Assembly (NCBI RefSeq): GCF_002210345.1
Contig: NZ_MWQI01000006.1
Coordinates: 62,001 to 126,000, forward strand
DNA length: 64,000 nucleotides
Reading direction: 5' to 3'
Origin: Fibrobacter sp. UWB4
GTDB taxonomy: Bacteria; Fibrobacterota; Fibrobacteria; Fibrobacterales; Fibrobacteraceae
The position numbers and the translations under genes were made by a program. The notes under the pieces are model-generated. The model saw only the letters and a program-made list of their open reading frames with translations, had not been told where the DNA came from and made no database searches. Each line of letters opens with the position of its first letter. The stretch's first letter is position 1. Positions 1 to 9,792 of this stretch are shown here, in pieces.

Positions 1-781
1 TATCGGCAAACTGTCCATAGTCTTTTTTGCTGTATTGCCCGTAAAGATTTGCCATGATGCCGACCATTTCGACAAATAGGGGCATCTTGTAGCCGATCAT
101 CGCTGTAAAATCGTAACCTAGTCCGTTTACATATCCTTCAGTGTTTTGCCAAGCCCAAAAAGTTCCTTTGTCTATGCCTGTAATTCCCTGATAGATCATT
201 TGGTAATAGGTGTATAGGATGACGTGCGTCCAGTCGCCTTCGATAAGAGCGCCTGTATCGAACTGGAATGTTGCGCCGAGCCAGTGCGTGTGGTAGTAGT
301 GCGTGAATGGAGTCAGGTTTTCGTATTTGCTGTTCTGGAATTTACAAAAGCCTTCGAAACCGAGTAAATTCCAGCCGGTTCCTATGCTTGCGCCAGCGTC
401 AACAAGGAGGAACGGCAATGGTGAAAATGTGACGGTTACGATTGGGCGGATGGTGAGCGGCGAAAATTCCATTGAACCTTTTAGTTCGACATCGGCGCTG
501 GATAGAAGTGCACCTTCGCCAAGCGGGGTGGGGATCGTGTATGAGGTTGCCCAAGTTGCTTTGGCGAGAATCCCGTCGAATGGGCCGGTCACTTTGGCGA
601 AGTGATCGCCACCTTTTTTGTAATTGCTTTTGAGGTAGTATGCTCCATCAACGGTTAGCGTGTGCTCGAATTTTTTTTCGTCTTCGGCAAAGGAATGCGT
701 TGCCGAAAACGGAAGTATTATGGCGACAAATGCCGCTGTCGTAAATACACCTGAAACTTTTTCTAGAAGAGAATATTTCAT
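1..781 (-). CDS. Partial secreted hypothetical protein (C-terminus outside window)
   Basis: An open frame runs from an ATG at 781 leftwards past the window edge, giving about 260 residues without a stop. A GAGG ribosome site lies about 8 nt upstream. The N-terminus (MKYSLLEKV, then a hydrophobic stretch ending in THSFA before EDEKK) looks like a signal peptide, so the product is exported. The rest is rich in aromatic residues, Gly and Thr with alternating short hydrophobic stretches (for example the YYHTHWLGATFQF and MIYQGITGIDKGTFW segments). That is compatible with an outer-membrane beta-barrel but is not proof. I recognise no family. It starts 24 nt after the helicase stop on the same strand, so the two may be co-transcribed. 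Confidence 0.7.
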   Translation of the reverse strand, partial: MKYSLLEKVSGVFTTAAFVAIILPFSATHSFAEDEKKFEHTLTVDGAYYLKSNYKKGGDHFAKVTGPFDGILAKATWATSYTIPTPLGEGALLSSADVELKGSMEFSPLTIRPIVTVTFSPLPFLLVDAGASIGTGWNLLGFEGFCKFQNSKYENLTPFTHYYHTHWLGATFQFDTGALIEGDWTHVILYTYYQMIYQGITGIDKGTFWAWQNTEGYVNGLGYDFTAMIGYKMPLFVEMVGIMANLYGQYSKKDYGQFAD

Positions 782-805
782 ACCAACATCCTCTTCTAAT
801 ATAAT

Positions 806-3424
806 CTAAACTTCGCCGATGTGTGCAAGTTTTAATAGCGGCATTCCGGCCTCTCGGCTTTCGTCGAGATTGACCGTGAAATCGATGCTCCAGTCGTTAA
901 AACCTTCTTCGTCCTGGAGCATTTGCTGTATCTGCATAATGTTCCCTTCGTACGTGACGATAGTGTGGCTGAGTGCTCGACCTTCTACGTCCATGCGGAA
1001 CTTGTGGTGCTCGGCAGTGTAGGCGGCCATCGTTTCGATGAGTCGTTTTTCCGTCCACGGCGTTCCTTCGGCATCGGCTAAAAGCTCGCCTTCGGCAAGG
1101 TCGTCGGCAAGACTGTCCAGGACATCCGAGAAGTCTTGCTTTTGCAAACTCATCATAATCTGGAAAATGCGCTGGCGTACCATGTTGAGGAATCGCTTCT
1201 TGTCGTACGTGATGTCTGCGGCGGCCTTGTCTGCACCGAAAGCCTTTTCGACTTCGTCTTCGGAAGCGCCTTCGTCCAAGCGCTTCTGGTAATCTTCCGG
1301 GTGCGCCATCTTTTCCCATTCTTCCAAGAGGCTCGAGTCCACGCGGCGGATCATTTCGCCGAGGTAGTCCTGCATTTCCAGGAGTTCTTCGTTCTTGTAG
1401 CCGTCGGGTACGGTCTGAGAAAGCACCTTGTAAACGCCGTTCAAATGGCGGAGCAAAATGGCTTCCATGCGCTGCAAGTTGTATTGCTTCACGTAACCGC
1501 TGAATGTCGTGAAATTCTCGAACATCTCGCGCACGATGGACTTGGGTTCAATGTTTTCGTCCACCCACGGGTGAATGTCGGCAAAAGCATCGAACGTGTC
1601 GTAAATAAAATCACGCAGCGGTTTCGGGTATTCGACTTTTTCAAGCTCTTCGAGGCGCTGGTTGTATTCCATGCCTTGTGCCTTGAGTTCGTTCATGCGG
1701 GCATCGCGAGCCTTGCTCTGCTGGATGCGCAAAATGGCTTCGGGATTTTCGAGAATGCTTTCGCACAAGGTAATGACGTCGAGTGCGTATTCCGGCGAAT
1801 CCTTGTCGAGCTTCGGGAGCGTGTCGAGCAGGTACAGCGAAAGCGGCTGGTTCATCGAAAAGTCGTCTTGCAAGTTCATGTTCACGCGCAAGTGGCTGTA
1901 GCCTTCGGCAACGGCGGGCACAAACTCGATAATCTTCTTTTCGACGAGACTCCTGAACAGCAAAAAGGCGCGGTGCTGCAATTGCTTCTTGCTTGCTGCA
2001 CTTTCGTGGCAATCCTTGAGGAGTGCTCGCATGGCGCGGCAACCGTCCGTCGGTCGGCTCAAGATGTTCAAAAGCATTCCGTGGTTCACCTGGAAACTTG
2101 AAGTAAGCGGTTCCGGTGAAGCGTCAATCAAACGCTTGAACGTGTTTTCGTCAAACGGAATGTAGCCGTGTTCTGGCGGCTTACGCTTTTGGAATTTTTT
2201 GCCTGTCGTGCGCGACTTCGCTTCGAGTTTCAGATTCTCGATGACGTGCTCGGGCGCTTGTGCGACAACGTAGCCGACGTTGTCAAAACCTTTACGGCCT
2301 GCGCGGCCTGCGATCTGGTGAAAATCTCGTGCGGTCAAAATGGCGGTCTTGTCGCCGCTGTACTTGCAGAGCTGCGTAAAGAGCACTGTGCGAATAGGCA
2401 CGTTCACGCCCACGCCGAGCGTGTCCGTTCCGCAAATGACTTTGAGCAAACCTTGCTGGGCGAGCTTTTCGCAAAGGATGCGGTACTTCGGCAAAAGTCC
2501 CGCGTGGTGCAGTCCGATGCCTTGCTTGAGCCAGCGCTTGACATCCGGACCGTACGGGCTAGAAAAACGGATTTCTTTAATGGCTTCGTTAATCTTGACT
2601 TTTTCTTCCTTAGTGCAGAGGTCCAGACTCATGAAGTTCTGGGCATTGCTGGCGGCAGCGGCTTGCGTAAAGTGTACCACGTACACGGGAGCCTTGCCTT
2701 CGTTCACGAGCTTTTGCACTTCGGTCGAAATTTCGGTGGTGCTGTAGCTGAAGTCCAGAGGCACCGGGCGCTGCGTGGAGCGGACGGTCACGGATTCACG
2801 ACCCGTGTGCTTGGTCATGTCGCGCTCGAAAAATTCGGTGGCACCGACAGTCGCACTCATCAAGAGGAATCGGGACTGCGGGAGCGTCAAAAGCGGAACC
2901 TGCCAGGCGACACCGCGTTCGCGGTCGGAGTAATAATGGAACTCGTCCATCACGATGTCGGTAATGGTAAGCGTTTCTCCTTCGCAGAGCGCCATGTTCG
3001 AAAGAATTTCTGCGGTACAGCAGATGATGGGGGCGTCGCGGTTGACAGTCGCGTCGCCGGTCGAAAGTCCGACGTTCTCGGCGCCGAATTCCTTGCAGAG
3101 CGCCATCCACTTTTCGTTCACTAATGCCTTGATGGGGCAGGTGTAAACGCTTCGGCGGTTGTGTACAAGGCTGTCGAAATGGAGGGCGAGCGCAACCATC
3201 GACTTTCCGCTTCCGGTCGGCGTGTTGAGGATAACGTTCTTGCCGTCCAAAAGCTCAAGAATTGCTTCTTCCTGGGCGGGGTAAAGCGTCGTTCCGCGGG
3301 CTTCTGCCCACATCATAAATTGTTCCAGAACGTCTTCGGATGATATATCAGAACGGTGTCCGTTGACTTTTTCGAGAAGTTCATTCAAAAAATCTTTAAG
3401 AATACGCTTGTTTTGCTCTGCCAT
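806..3424 (-). CDS. Ski2-like superfamily II helicase with DUF3516-type C-terminus
   Basis: An 872-residue ATP-dependent RNA/DNA helicase. Motifs seen: Q-motif region YPAQEEAI (about 48-55), Walker A TPTGSGKS (68-75), DEFH Walker B (160-163), SAT motif III (190-192), the [11 protein letters not shown] segment (302-312), and motif [12 protein letters not shown] (370-379). The QxxGRAGR form, the HHAG segment and the long C-terminus fit the Ski2/Mtr4-like class with a DUF3516 C-terminal region (bacterial relatives are about 850 aa). I chose the ATG at 3424 (MAEQNKR) rather than the 45-codon extension to 3559, because the extension would overlap the divergent rfbA promoter and start and has no helicase-like sequence. 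Substrate and pathway cannot be read from the sequence; RNA processing is the usual guess. Confidence 0.85.
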   Translation of the reverse strand: MAEQNKRILKDFLNELLEKVNGHRSDISSEDVLEQFMMWAEARGTTLYPAQEEAILELLDGKNVILNTPTGSGKSMVALALHFDSLVHNRRSVYTCPIKALVNEKWMALCKEFGAENVGLSTGDATVNRDAPIICCTAEILSNMALCEGETLTITDIVMDEFHYYSDRERGVAWQVPLLTLPQSRFLLMSATVGATEFFERDMTKHTGRESVTVRSTQRPVPLDFSYSTTEISTEVQKLVNEGKAPVYVVHFTQAAAASNAQNFMSLDLCTKEEKVKINEAIKEIRFSSPYGPDVKRWLKQGIGLHHAGLLPKYRILCEKLAQQGLLKVICGTDTLGVGVNVPIRTVLFTQLCKYSGDKTAILTARDFHQIAGRAGRKGFDNVGYVVAQAPEHVIENLKLEAKSRTTGKKFQKRKPPEHGYIPFDENTFKRLIDASPEPLTSSFQVNHGMLLNILSRPTDGCRAMRALLKDCHESAASKKQLQHRAFLLFRSLVEKKIIEFVPAVAEGYSHLRVNMNLQDDFSMNQPLSLYLLDTLPKLDKDSPEYALDVITLCESILENPEAILRIQQSKARDARMNELKAQGMEYNQRLEELEKVEYPKPLRDFIYDTFDAFADIHPWVDENIEPKSIVREMFENFTTFSGYVKQYNLQRMEAILLRHLNGVYKVLSQTVPDGYKNEELLEMQDYLGEMIRRVDSSLLEEWEKMAHPEDYQKRLDEGASEDEVEKAFGADKAAADITYDKKRFLNMVRQRIFQIMMSLQKQDFSDVLDSLADDLAEGELLADAEGTPWTEKRLIETMAAYTAEHHKFRMDVEGRALSHTIVTYEGNIMQIQQMLQDEEGFNDWSIDFTVNLDESREAGMPLLKLAHIGEV

Positions 3425-3445
3425 AATGCCCCAAAGATAACTCTT

Positions 3446-3474
3446 TTGAAAATAAATCGAAATAAGTTTACTAT
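3446..3474 (+). promoter_or_regulatory. Sigma70-like promoter of rfbA
   Basis: TTGAAA (3446-3451), a 17-bp spacer and TACTAT (3469-3474), placing a start site near 3481 and the rfbA ATG at 3498, after an AAGGAG ribosome site. It lies in the divergent gap with the helicase gene. Read by eye; no transcription data. Confidence 0.55.
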
Positions 3475-3497
3475 TTTCAAATGAAAGGAGATTTGTA

Positions 3498-4385
3498 ATG
3501 AAAGGAATCGTACTTGCTGGAGGGTCCGGCACGCGTTTGTATCCGCTGACGATGGTCACATCGAAGCAATTGTTGCCGGTCTATGACAAGCCGATGATCT
3601 ATTATCCGCTTTCGACGCTTATGTTGGCGGGTATTCGTGATATCCTCATCATTTCGACGCCGACGGACTTGCCGAATTTTGAACGCTTGCTTGGCGACGG
3701 TTCTGCAATGGGCCTCAACTTGAGCTACAAGGTGCAGCCGAGCCCGGATGGACTTGCACAAGCCTTTATCCTGGGTGAAGAATTTATCGGTAACGATTGC
3801 TGCGCGATGGTCCTTGGCGATAACATTTTCTACGGAAACGGTTTCAGTCAGCTTTTGAAGGATGCCGTCAAGAATGCCGAAAAAAATGGCCGTGCAAGCG
3901 TATTTGGCTACTATGTCGAAGACCCGGAACGTTTTGGCGTTGTGGAATTTGATGACCAGGGCAAGGTGATTTCTGTCGAGGAAAAACCGAAGGAACCGAA
4001 GAGCAATTACGCCATTACTGGCCTTTACTTCTATGACAACCGCGTGGCAGGATTTGCCAAAAAACAAAAACCGAGCGCTCGCGGCGAACTGGAAATAACC
4101 GACCTCAACAAGACTTATCTCGACAAGGGCGAACTTGACGTGAAACTCCTCGGTCGCGGTTTTGCGTGGCTCGACACCGGCACGATGGATAGCCTCATCG
4201 AAGCGGGTGAGTTTGTTAAAATGGTCGAAAACCGCCAGGGCATCCAGATTTCTGCTGTTGAAGAAATTGCGTACAGAAATGGTTGGATCAGCAAGGAAAA
4301 GCTCCTGGAATCTGCGGCCAAGTATGGCAAGTCGCCTTACGGCCAGCACCTCAAGAAGGTTGCCGAAGGTAAGATTCACTACTAA
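3498..4385 (+). CDS. rfbA: Glucose-1-phosphate thymidylyltransferase
   Basis: A 295-residue RmlA/RfbA enzyme that makes dTDP-glucose from glucose-1-phosphate and dTTP, the first step of dTDP-rhamnose synthesis. The N-terminal nucleotidyltransferase signature [11 protein letters not shown] (about 8-18) is intact, followed by [20 protein letters not shown], the EKP box ([10 protein letters not shown]) and the C-terminal WLDTGT segment. The length matches short RmlA enzymes (about 290 aa). It is cytoplasmic. The next pathway genes, rfbB and rfbC, lie about 4.3 kb downstream behind a terminator and three unrelated secreted-protein genes, so rfbA is transcribed separately. Confidence 0.95.
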   Translation: MKGIVLAGGSGTRLYPLTMVTSKQLLPVYDKPMIYYPLSTLMLAGIRDILIISTPTDLPNFERLLGDGSAMGLNLSYKVQPSPDGLAQAFILGEEFIGNDCCAMVLGDNIFYGNGFSQLLKDAVKNAEKNGRASVFGYYVEDPERFGVVEFDDQGKVISVEEKPKEPKSNYAITGLYFYDNRVAGFAKKQKPSARGELEITDLNKTYLDKGELDVKLLGRGFAWLDTGTMDSLIEAGEFVKMVENRQGIQISAVEEIAYRNGWISKEKLLESAAKYGKSPYGQHLKKVAEGKIHY

Positions 4386-4417
4386 TCTGTTAACGATGTT
4401 GTTCTAATTGCTTTGTA

Positions 4418-4445
4418 GCTCGGCTTTGCGGTCGGGCTTTCTTTG
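4418..4445 (+). terminator. Rho-independent terminator after rfbA
   Basis: Stem GCTCGGC (4418-4424), a 6-nt loop and GTCGGGC (4431-4437) with two G-U pairs, followed by TTTCTTTG. It lies 33 nt after the rfbA stop. Confidence 0.7.
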
Positions 4446-4504
4446 TATAAAGAAAATTTTTGTTATATTATTTCAATTCAAGCTCAAAAAGAAGGAGGAG
4501 AGCG

Positions 4505-6640
4505 ATGAACCTTGTTCGGTTCGTATTGCCGATATTGTTTTTGGCTGCATACTGTTTTTCAAATCCAGCCCGTAACGTCACATTTCCGTTGAAACAGCCT
4601 GACGGAACAACGGTCCAGGTTCGCCAAGTGGGGGATGAGTATTTTCATTTTTATGAAACAGTGGACGGCTATATTTTGCAAGAAGATAAGCTTGGTTTTT
4701 ACGCCTATGCTGGAGCTGATGGTAAATCTTCTGGAATCTACGCTCGAAATGCGGGGGCGCGCAATCAGGCCGACAAGGAATTCCTCTCAAGCCTTAATGA
4801 AAAATCGATTTATGAAAAAATGCTAGAAGATGCATCGCGTACTGAAAAATACAAGCTTGATGCACCTATGTTTTCTAATTCTCCAATAATGCGTTTACCT
4901 GAAGTAAATAGATCAATTACGCAGGGCGATGTCCGTGTACTTGTAGTTCTTGTCGAATATGCGGATGTGAAGTTTAAAAGTGCAGATCCTAAAACCCAGT
5001 TTAATGATTTCCTGAATAAGGAAGGGTATAATGAATATTATAATATTGGAAGTGTTAGGGATTACTTTATAAAAAGTTCCAATGGAGTGTTCCGCCCTAC
5101 TTTTGATGTATATGGGCCTGTAACGGTTTCTGGAACGCGAGCTTCTTATAGTGTGGAATCTACTAGTAGTTTGAATTCCGGTGCGGCTAGAATGATTATA
5201 TACGAAGCTTTGGATATGCTGAAAGATGAAATTGATTTTAGCTTGTATGATAAAGATGGCAATGATTGGGTCGATTATATCGGCTTGATCTATGCCGGTG
5301 TTGGATCTAATGGTTCGGGTGTAAAAGAAGCTATTTGGCCACATAGTAGTTCTTTAGATTATACCATAGAACTGGGTAATGGCAAAAGTGGTTATAGATA
5401 TGCTTGTGCAAATGAAATAAATGTGACTGCGTATTACTACGATGAAACAACGGATATTATAGAGGGTATAGGCACAATGGCTCATGAATTTAGCCATGCT
5501 CTGGGACTGCCCGATTTGTACAATACCAAGTATAATGATGGTTGGGATCGTGGTACGCCGAGTGTATGGGATGTCATGGATCAAGGATCGCATAATTGCC
5601 CAGATAATGAAGACTATGCGACCGATTGTGCACCTCCGCTTTATTCCGCATTTGAACGCATGTCTTTGAATTGGCTTTCTTCGGTTGAACTTGATTTTGA
5701 AGGTGCTGTGAAACTGGATAAAATTGAGGAAAATGTAGCTTATCAGATTACTAATAAAGAAAATCCAGATGAATTCTTTTTGCTGGAATACCGAACGAAT
5801 AAGGGATGGGAGTATCAATTGCCGAATTCAGGATTGTTGATTTGGCATATTGATTATCTACCTTCGGTTTGGAGAAGGCTTACTCCTAATAATGATAGAA
5901 GTCACTTGCGAGTGGACATTGTTGAGGCCGGTCCAGATTTTTGGCCTCGTGAATCGAACTCGTTCCCGGGAAGTGATAATGTAACTGAATTTGATCAGTT
6001 TGTTTTTTGGAATGGACAAAACATGAATATTACGCTTTCTGATATTAGTGAATCGGAGGATAAAGAGTATGTTACGTTTAATGTTCGCATAGAATCAAGT
6101 TCTTCTGTTGAGTCGTCGTCCTCTGAAAACTTGTCGAGTTCGGAAATGGAGTCTTCAAGCAGCGAAGAAGAATCTTCATCGTCCGAAATGCAAATTTCTA
6201 GTTCTGAGGAATATTCCTCTAGCTCAGAAACGGCTTCTTCTAGCTCCGAAGAGCCTTTGTCGAGCTGTGCTCCTGAATCGTCTTCGTCAGAACAGTCTCT
6301 GTCGAGTTCGGAAGTGGATTCTTCGAGTTCTGATGTGGAATCGTCTTCTTCTGAAGATGTAGAATCGAGTTCCAGCGAAGGCATTGTTGGCGTTTCTTCG
6401 AAGATTCTGGCTCAGGGAATTCGCGTGAATGCGAAAAATGGGGCTATTTATGTATATGCTCCGCAGCAAGGCCGAAAAGTGGTTAGAATCTTCTCGCCGA
6501 TCGGTAGTTTGCTGCTCGAACGGGCGATGGATGGCTCCGAGCTTGTTGTAAACGACAAGATTCTTGGGAAAATGGGATTGATTTTGTCTGTAAGTCAAGA
6601 AAATAGGGCTTTATTTACGGGAATGATTAATACGCGCTAG
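4505..6640 (+). CDS. Secreted M6-family metalloprotease with polyserine linker
   Basis: A 711-residue exported zinc protease. The start at 4505 follows a strong GGAGGAG site and gives a signal peptide (MNLVRFVLPILFLAAYCFS); the 15 codons in frame upstream are discarded. The catalytic motif HEFSHALGLPD (HExxHxxGxxD, near residue 327) and the following ...WDVMDQGSH (a Met-turn-like segment) are those of the M6 (immune inhibitor A-like) family. After the catalytic region comes a long Ser/Glu linker made of repeated S4-E blocks (DNA 6091-6380), then about 80 residues of beta-rich sequence ending at the C-terminus. This tail resembles a type IX-type sorting domain (strand plus VRIFSPIGSLL). Role inferred: degradation of extracellular protein or processing of surface proteins. 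Confidence 0.85.
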   Translation: MNLVRFVLPILFLAAYCFSNPARNVTFPLKQPDGTTVQVRQVGDEYFHFYETVDGYILQEDKLGFYAYAGADGKSSGIYARNAGARNQADKEFLSSLNEKSIYEKMLEDASRTEKYKLDAPMFSNSPIMRLPEVNRSITQGDVRVLVVLVEYADVKFKSADPKTQFNDFLNKEGYNEYYNIGSVRDYFIKSSNGVFRPTFDVYGPVTVSGTRASYSVESTSSLNSGAARMIIYEALDMLKDEIDFSLYDKDGNDWVDYIGLIYAGVGSNGSGVKEAIWPHSSSLDYTIELGNGKSGYRYACANEINVTAYYYDETTDIIEGIGTMAHEFSHALGLPDLYNTKYNDGWDRGTPSVWDVMDQGSHNCPDNEDYATDCAPPLYSAFERMSLNWLSSVELDFEGAVKLDKIEENVAYQITNKENPDEFFLLEYRTNKGWEYQLPNSGLLIWHIDYLPSVWRRLTPNNDRSHLRVDIVEAGPDFWPRESNSFPGSDNVTEFDQFVFWNGQNMNITLSDISESEDKEYVTFNVRIESSSSVESSSSENLSSSEMESSSSEEESSSSEMQISSSEEYSSSSETASSSSEEPLSSCAPESSSSEQSLSSSEVDSSSSDVESSSSEDVESSSSEGIVGVSSKILAQGIRVNAKNGAIYVYAPQQGRKVVRIFSPIGSLLLERAMDGSELVVNDKILGKMGLILSVSQENRALFTGMINTR

Positions 6641-6789
6641 TTATGGTATTTTGAAAAATGTAATTTTATTGTAAGTAAATTGCATTTTGTTAAAATAAAA
6701 TAACTGTAATTTGTGGTTAAATGTGTTAATTTACTTTTAAAAGTGTTATTTTATATATGTGTGGTACTTTTTTTAAGAAGGAGATAAAT

Positions 6790-7431
6790 ATGAAAAAAGT
6801 TACTCTGTCAGCTGCAATTCTGACGTTGGCAATGATGGGCTGCTCTGATTCAGGGCTGGATAACTCTGTTGCTTCGGCAAACGAAGTGAATGCCGATCAG
6901 GGTCGTGCGCTTTTGGCTAAATTAACGCCAGAACCGATTTCTAGTGGCGAAGTTGGCCTTGAACATTCCGGATATAAAAGATATGTGTACCCGGAAGATG
7001 GAATTGCTGTTAGAGTGCACTCGAGACCTGATGACTTTACCTGGAAATCGAGAGGTCGAGCTACAATTTGGGTGGAGACTTCCGTTGCTGCTGATTTAGC
7101 AACTATTGTTTCTGTTGCCGTTGCTGGATGCACTATGGCGAACAATGGCGATGTGACTTGCGCGCATCATAGAGCCAATTGGGATTCTAAGGCTGCAACC
7201 AGGGGTTTTGACGTTTACACTGCAGAATTGCCCGTTCCCTATGAACAAGTGGGCGTCGTGGCGGCTTATGGAGCTGTGTGGAATCTCGGTAAGCCGAGCC
7301 AGAATGAGTTTAGTAGCGTGACTTATGGTGGTACTCTGCCGGATAGCTTGGCTTATTCTGTTTACCAAAAGTACGTTTTGCAGGCTGTCTACAATATTAA
7401 TCATAGACGCCCCATCGACGAAATTCCGTAG
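6790..7431 (+). CDS. Hypothetical lipoprotein, tandem paralogue A
   Basis: A 213-residue lipoprotein. The start at 6790 follows AAGGAGATAAAT and gives MKKVTLSAAILTLAMMGC, with the lipobox Cys at 18; the first in-frame start, 33 nt upstream, lacks a ribosome site. It is paralogous to the next gene: both start with the same signal peptide and SD(S/M)G(L/V)DNSVAS(A/T)N segment, and share AVWN(L/E)GK and a (S/M)AY(S/E)(V/K)Y(Q/E)KY segment near the C-terminus. Two Cys (CTMANNGDVTCAHH) in the middle may pair. No known family recognised; it is likely anchored to the outer or inner membrane. Confidence 0.8.
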   Translation: MKKVTLSAAILTLAMMGCSDSGLDNSVASANEVNADQGRALLAKLTPEPISSGEVGLEHSGYKRYVYPEDGIAVRVHSRPDDFTWKSRGRATIWVETSVAADLATIVSVAVAGCTMANNGDVTCAHHRANWDSKAATRGFDVYTAELPVPYEQVGVVAAYGAVWNLGKPSQNEFSSVTYGGTLPDSLAYSVYQKYVLQAVYNINHRRPIDEIP

Positions 7432-7457
7432 TCCGTTGTCTTAGGACTCTCTTTGGT

Positions 7458-7495
7458 AAAAAAGAACTTAGCTTTGTTTAGTTGAGTTCTTTTTT
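7458..7495 (+). terminator. Terminator after lipoprotein A
   Basis: A perfect 11-bp inverted repeat, AAAAAAGAACT (7458-7468) with AGTTCTTTTTT (7485-7495), around a 16-nt loop. The A-run and T-run make it usable in both directions. The rest of the 321-bp gap up to 7752 is very AT-rich and otherwise holds only the promoter below. Confidence 0.65.
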
Positions 7496-7693
7496 ATATG
7501 TATAGATAACTGAATTTTTAAATGTAAAATAATGCTAGTTTATAAATGAAATTTTTAGCTTATATTAATTGATAGAATTGCTCTGTTTATAAATTGTTGA
7601 TAAATTTGATTGTTTTTTTTTGAAGTTATAGTAGATTTTGTTGATAACATGTTGTTTGTTTAAAATAAATTTTATTTTTTTTAATATTTTATC

Positions 7694-7721
7694 TTGATTA
7701 TGTTATAAAAATGAATATATT
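7694..7721 (+). promoter_or_regulatory. Sigma70-like promoter of lipoprotein B
   Basis: TTGATT (7694-7699), a 16-bp spacer and TATATT (7716-7721). A start near 7728 would leave a short leader carrying AAGGAGATAAT before the ATG at 7753. Confidence 0.5.
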
Positions 7722-7752
7722 TTGTTTACCTCATATAACATAAGGAGATAAT

Positions 7753-8442
7753 ATGAATAAAATTACCTTGTCTGCCGCGATTTTGGCAATGACGATGATG
7801 GGCTGCTCTGATATGGGCGTTGATAATTCTGTTGCTTCCACGAACGATGTGAAGCAGGAACAGTCTCATAATTCCTTGGCTAAGGTTAATGGAACTCCCT
7901 ACGTTTTCCAAGAACCGTTAGCTGCCGTTGCCCCTAATGGTGGGCTGTTTAGTAATTCTAAATGGCTTCATTATCCTAACGTAGGTATTGATTTTACGGT
8001 AAAAACGTATATTGATCCGGGTTCCTTCATTCCTGTTGGTGAACTCCATATGGATAATGGCCCAACTCCCGATTACTTCCGTATAACGACTTATCCTCTT
8101 TATAATTGCGGAATAAGGACGATTAGTAAGAAACGTCAAGCTTCTTGCAATATATACAATTACAACAATTTAACAGTTGAAGTGTTTCCTAACGTAAGAG
8201 ACGGTGTAACGCAAACGGATAATATTGATTCGCCTTTCCATCCAGGTAATGGTTATCAATATGAACAGTTGAATGTTATTACTTACTATATTGCTGTTTG
8301 GAATGAAGGTAAATCAAATCAGGTTATTTTGGCAGGCACTATTTACAATGGCAATCAGCTCCAAAACAGTCCTGAATTGGCTCAGATGGCTTATGAAAAG
8401 TACTTCCTTCCCGCTCAGAATTACTGGATTGTCACCCACTAG
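7753..8442 (+). CDS. Hypothetical lipoprotein, tandem paralogue B
   Basis: A 229-residue lipoprotein with signal MNKITLSAAILAMTMMGC (lipobox Cys 18) and an AAGGAG ribosome site. Its first 33 residues are nearly the same as those of the gene before it, and the C-terminal YIAVWNEGKSN and ALQM/LAQMAYEKY-type segments match too, so the pair arose by tandem duplication. The middle has diverged strongly (for example the PDYFRITTYPLYNCG segment). Each copy has its own promoter and terminator, so they are separate transcription units. No known domain recognised. Confidence 0.8.
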   Translation: MNKITLSAAILAMTMMGCSDMGVDNSVASTNDVKQEQSHNSLAKVNGTPYVFQEPLAAVAPNGGLFSNSKWLHYPNVGIDFTVKTYIDPGSFIPVGELHMDNGPTPDYFRITTYPLYNCGIRTISKKRQASCNIYNYNNLTVEVFPNVRDGVTQTDNIDSPFHPGNGYQYEQLNVITYYIAVWNEGKSNQVILAGTIYNGNQLQNSPELAQMAYEKYFLPAQNYWIVTH

Positions 8443-8473
8443 TTCTATTTCCTAGTCCTATTTTGACTATAAG

Positions 8474-8501
8474 GAACTCGGCTCTGCGCCGGGTTCTTTT
8501 T
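8474..8501 (+). terminator. Terminator after lipoprotein B
   Basis: Stem GAACTCGGC (8474-8482), loop TCTGC and GCCGGGTTC (8488-8496) with one G-U pair, followed by a run of T. Confidence 0.8.
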
Positions 8502-8526
8502 GCATAGGAAAACAACCAAAGACAAA

Positions 8527-8600
8527 AGTCCAATAACCATTGACTATTGACAATGACTGACAACCAAGTTCTAGCTTTTACCCCACTTCCTACATCTTAC
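8527..8600. repeat. Degenerate heptamer repeat string
   Basis: Runs of the CCATTGACTATTGACAATGACTGA type followed by CCACTTCCTACATCTTACA. Similar strings sit at 10356-10390, 13433-13462, 37864-37960, 56706-56757 and inside uvrB. Here the string lies between a terminator and the rfbB promoter. Confidence 0.6.
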
Positions 8601-8603
8601 ATT

Positions 8604-8632
8604 TTGCCGTCTACGGAGTACCTTTCTATATT
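8604..8632 (+). promoter_or_regulatory. Sigma70-like promoter of the rfbB operon
   Basis: TTGCCG (8604-8609), a 17-bp spacer and TATATT (8627-8632), followed about 24 nt later by the rfbB ATG with a GGAG site between. Confidence 0.55.
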
Positions 8633-8655
8633 TCCCATGTAAATTGGAGAAATGC

Positions 8656-9792
8656 ATGAAACGATCTATTGTTATTACAGGCGGAGCAGGCTTTATCGGT
8701 AGCCATGTCGTGCGCCTGTTCGTGAACAAGTATCCTGAATACAAGATTATCAACCTCGACAAGCTTACATACGCAGGCAATCTCGCAAACCTCAAGGATG
8801 TCGAAGATAAGCCGAACTACAAGTTCGTCAAGATGGACATCTGCGACTTCGACGCGTTCTACAAGCTCATGCAGGATGAACAGGTCGATGGCATCATCCA
8901 TCTTGCGGCAGAAAGCCATGTGGACCGTTCCATCAAGGATCCGTTCACTTTTGCTCGTACGAACGTCATGGGCACGCTCACGCTTTTGCAGGCTGCCAAG
9001 CTCTACTGGGAAAGCCTCCCGGAAAAGTACGAGGGCAAGCGCTTCTATCACATTTCGACGGATGAAGTTTACGGCGCTCTCAAGATGAACCACCCGGAGG
9101 GCATCACGCCTCCGTTCACGACGACAGCCTCCAGTTCGGAACACCATTTGGCTTACGGTGACGATTTCTTCTACGAGACGACGAAGTACACGCCGCACTC
9201 CCCGTATTCTGCTTCGAAGGCTGGCTCCGACCATTTCGTGCGCGCGTTCCACGACACCTACGGCATGCCGACGATCGTCACGAACTGCTCCAACAACTAT
9301 GGCCCGTACCAGTTCCCCGAAAAGCTCATTCCGCTGTTCATCAACAACATCCGCCACAAGAAGCCTCTCCCGGTTTACGGCAAGGGCGAAAACGTTCGCG
9401 ACTGGCTCTTTGTCGAAGACCACGCCCGCGCGATTGACGTGATTTTCCACAATGGCAAAATTGCTGAAACTTACAACATCGGCGGCTTCAACGAATGGAA
9501 GAACATCGACATCATCAAGGTCGTCATCAAGACCGTCGATAAGCTCCTTGGCCGCGCCGAAGGCGAAGACCTGAACCTGATTACCTACGTGACGGATCGC
9601 CTGGGCCACGACGCCCGCTATGCGATTGACTCCACCAAGCTCCAGAAGGAACTCGGCTGGGAACCGTCGTTGCAGTTCGAAGAAGGCATCGAAAAGACTG
9701 TGCGCTGGTACTTGGACAACCAGGAATGGCTGGACAACATCACGAGCGGCGACTACGAAAAGTATTACGAAAAAATGTACGGAAACAGGTAA
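8656..9792 (+). CDS. rfbB: dTDP-glucose 4,6-dehydratase
   Basis: A 378-residue RmlB enzyme, an extended short-chain dehydrogenase that converts dTDP-glucose to dTDP-4-keto-6-deoxyglucose with bound NAD. The Rossmann motif GGAGFIG is near residue 8, followed by NLDKLTYAGN, HLAAESHVDRS, the TDEVYG box, the catalytic YSASKAGSDH (Tyr-x3-Lys), NNYGPYQFPEKLIP and the RDWLFVEDH region, all typical. The start is the ATG at 8656, 6 nt after GGAG; a TTG four codons upstream is less likely. The stop overlaps the rfbC start by one base (TAATG), so the two are translationally coupled. The protein is slightly long for RmlB (about 350 aa) because of extra residues around the GITPPFTTTASSSEHH segment. Confidence 0.95.
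   Translation: MKRSIVITGGAGFIGSHVVRLFVNKYPEYKIINLDKLTYAGNLANLKDVEDKPNYKFVKMDICDFDAFYKLMQDEQVDGIIHLAAESHVDRSIKDPFTFARTNVMGTLTLLQAAKLYWESLPEKYEGKRFYHISTDEVYGALKMNHPEGITPPFTTTASSSEHHLAYGDDFFYETTKYTPHSPYSASKAGSDHFVRAFHDTYGMPTIVTNCSNNYGPYQFPEKLIPLFINNIRHKKPLPVYGKGENVRDWLFVEDHARAIDVIFHNGKIAETYNIGGFNEWKNIDIIKVVIKTVDKLLGRAEGEDLNLITYVTDRLGHDARYAIDSTKLQKELGWEPSLQFEEGIEKTVRWYLDNQEWLDNITSGDYEKYYEKMYGNR

Noticed and set aside
6091-6380. Possible microsatellite or CRISPR-like repeat in the protease gene
   Set aside because: The repeats are mixed Ser and Glu codons in frame, coding for a polyserine linker; spacing and units are irregular.
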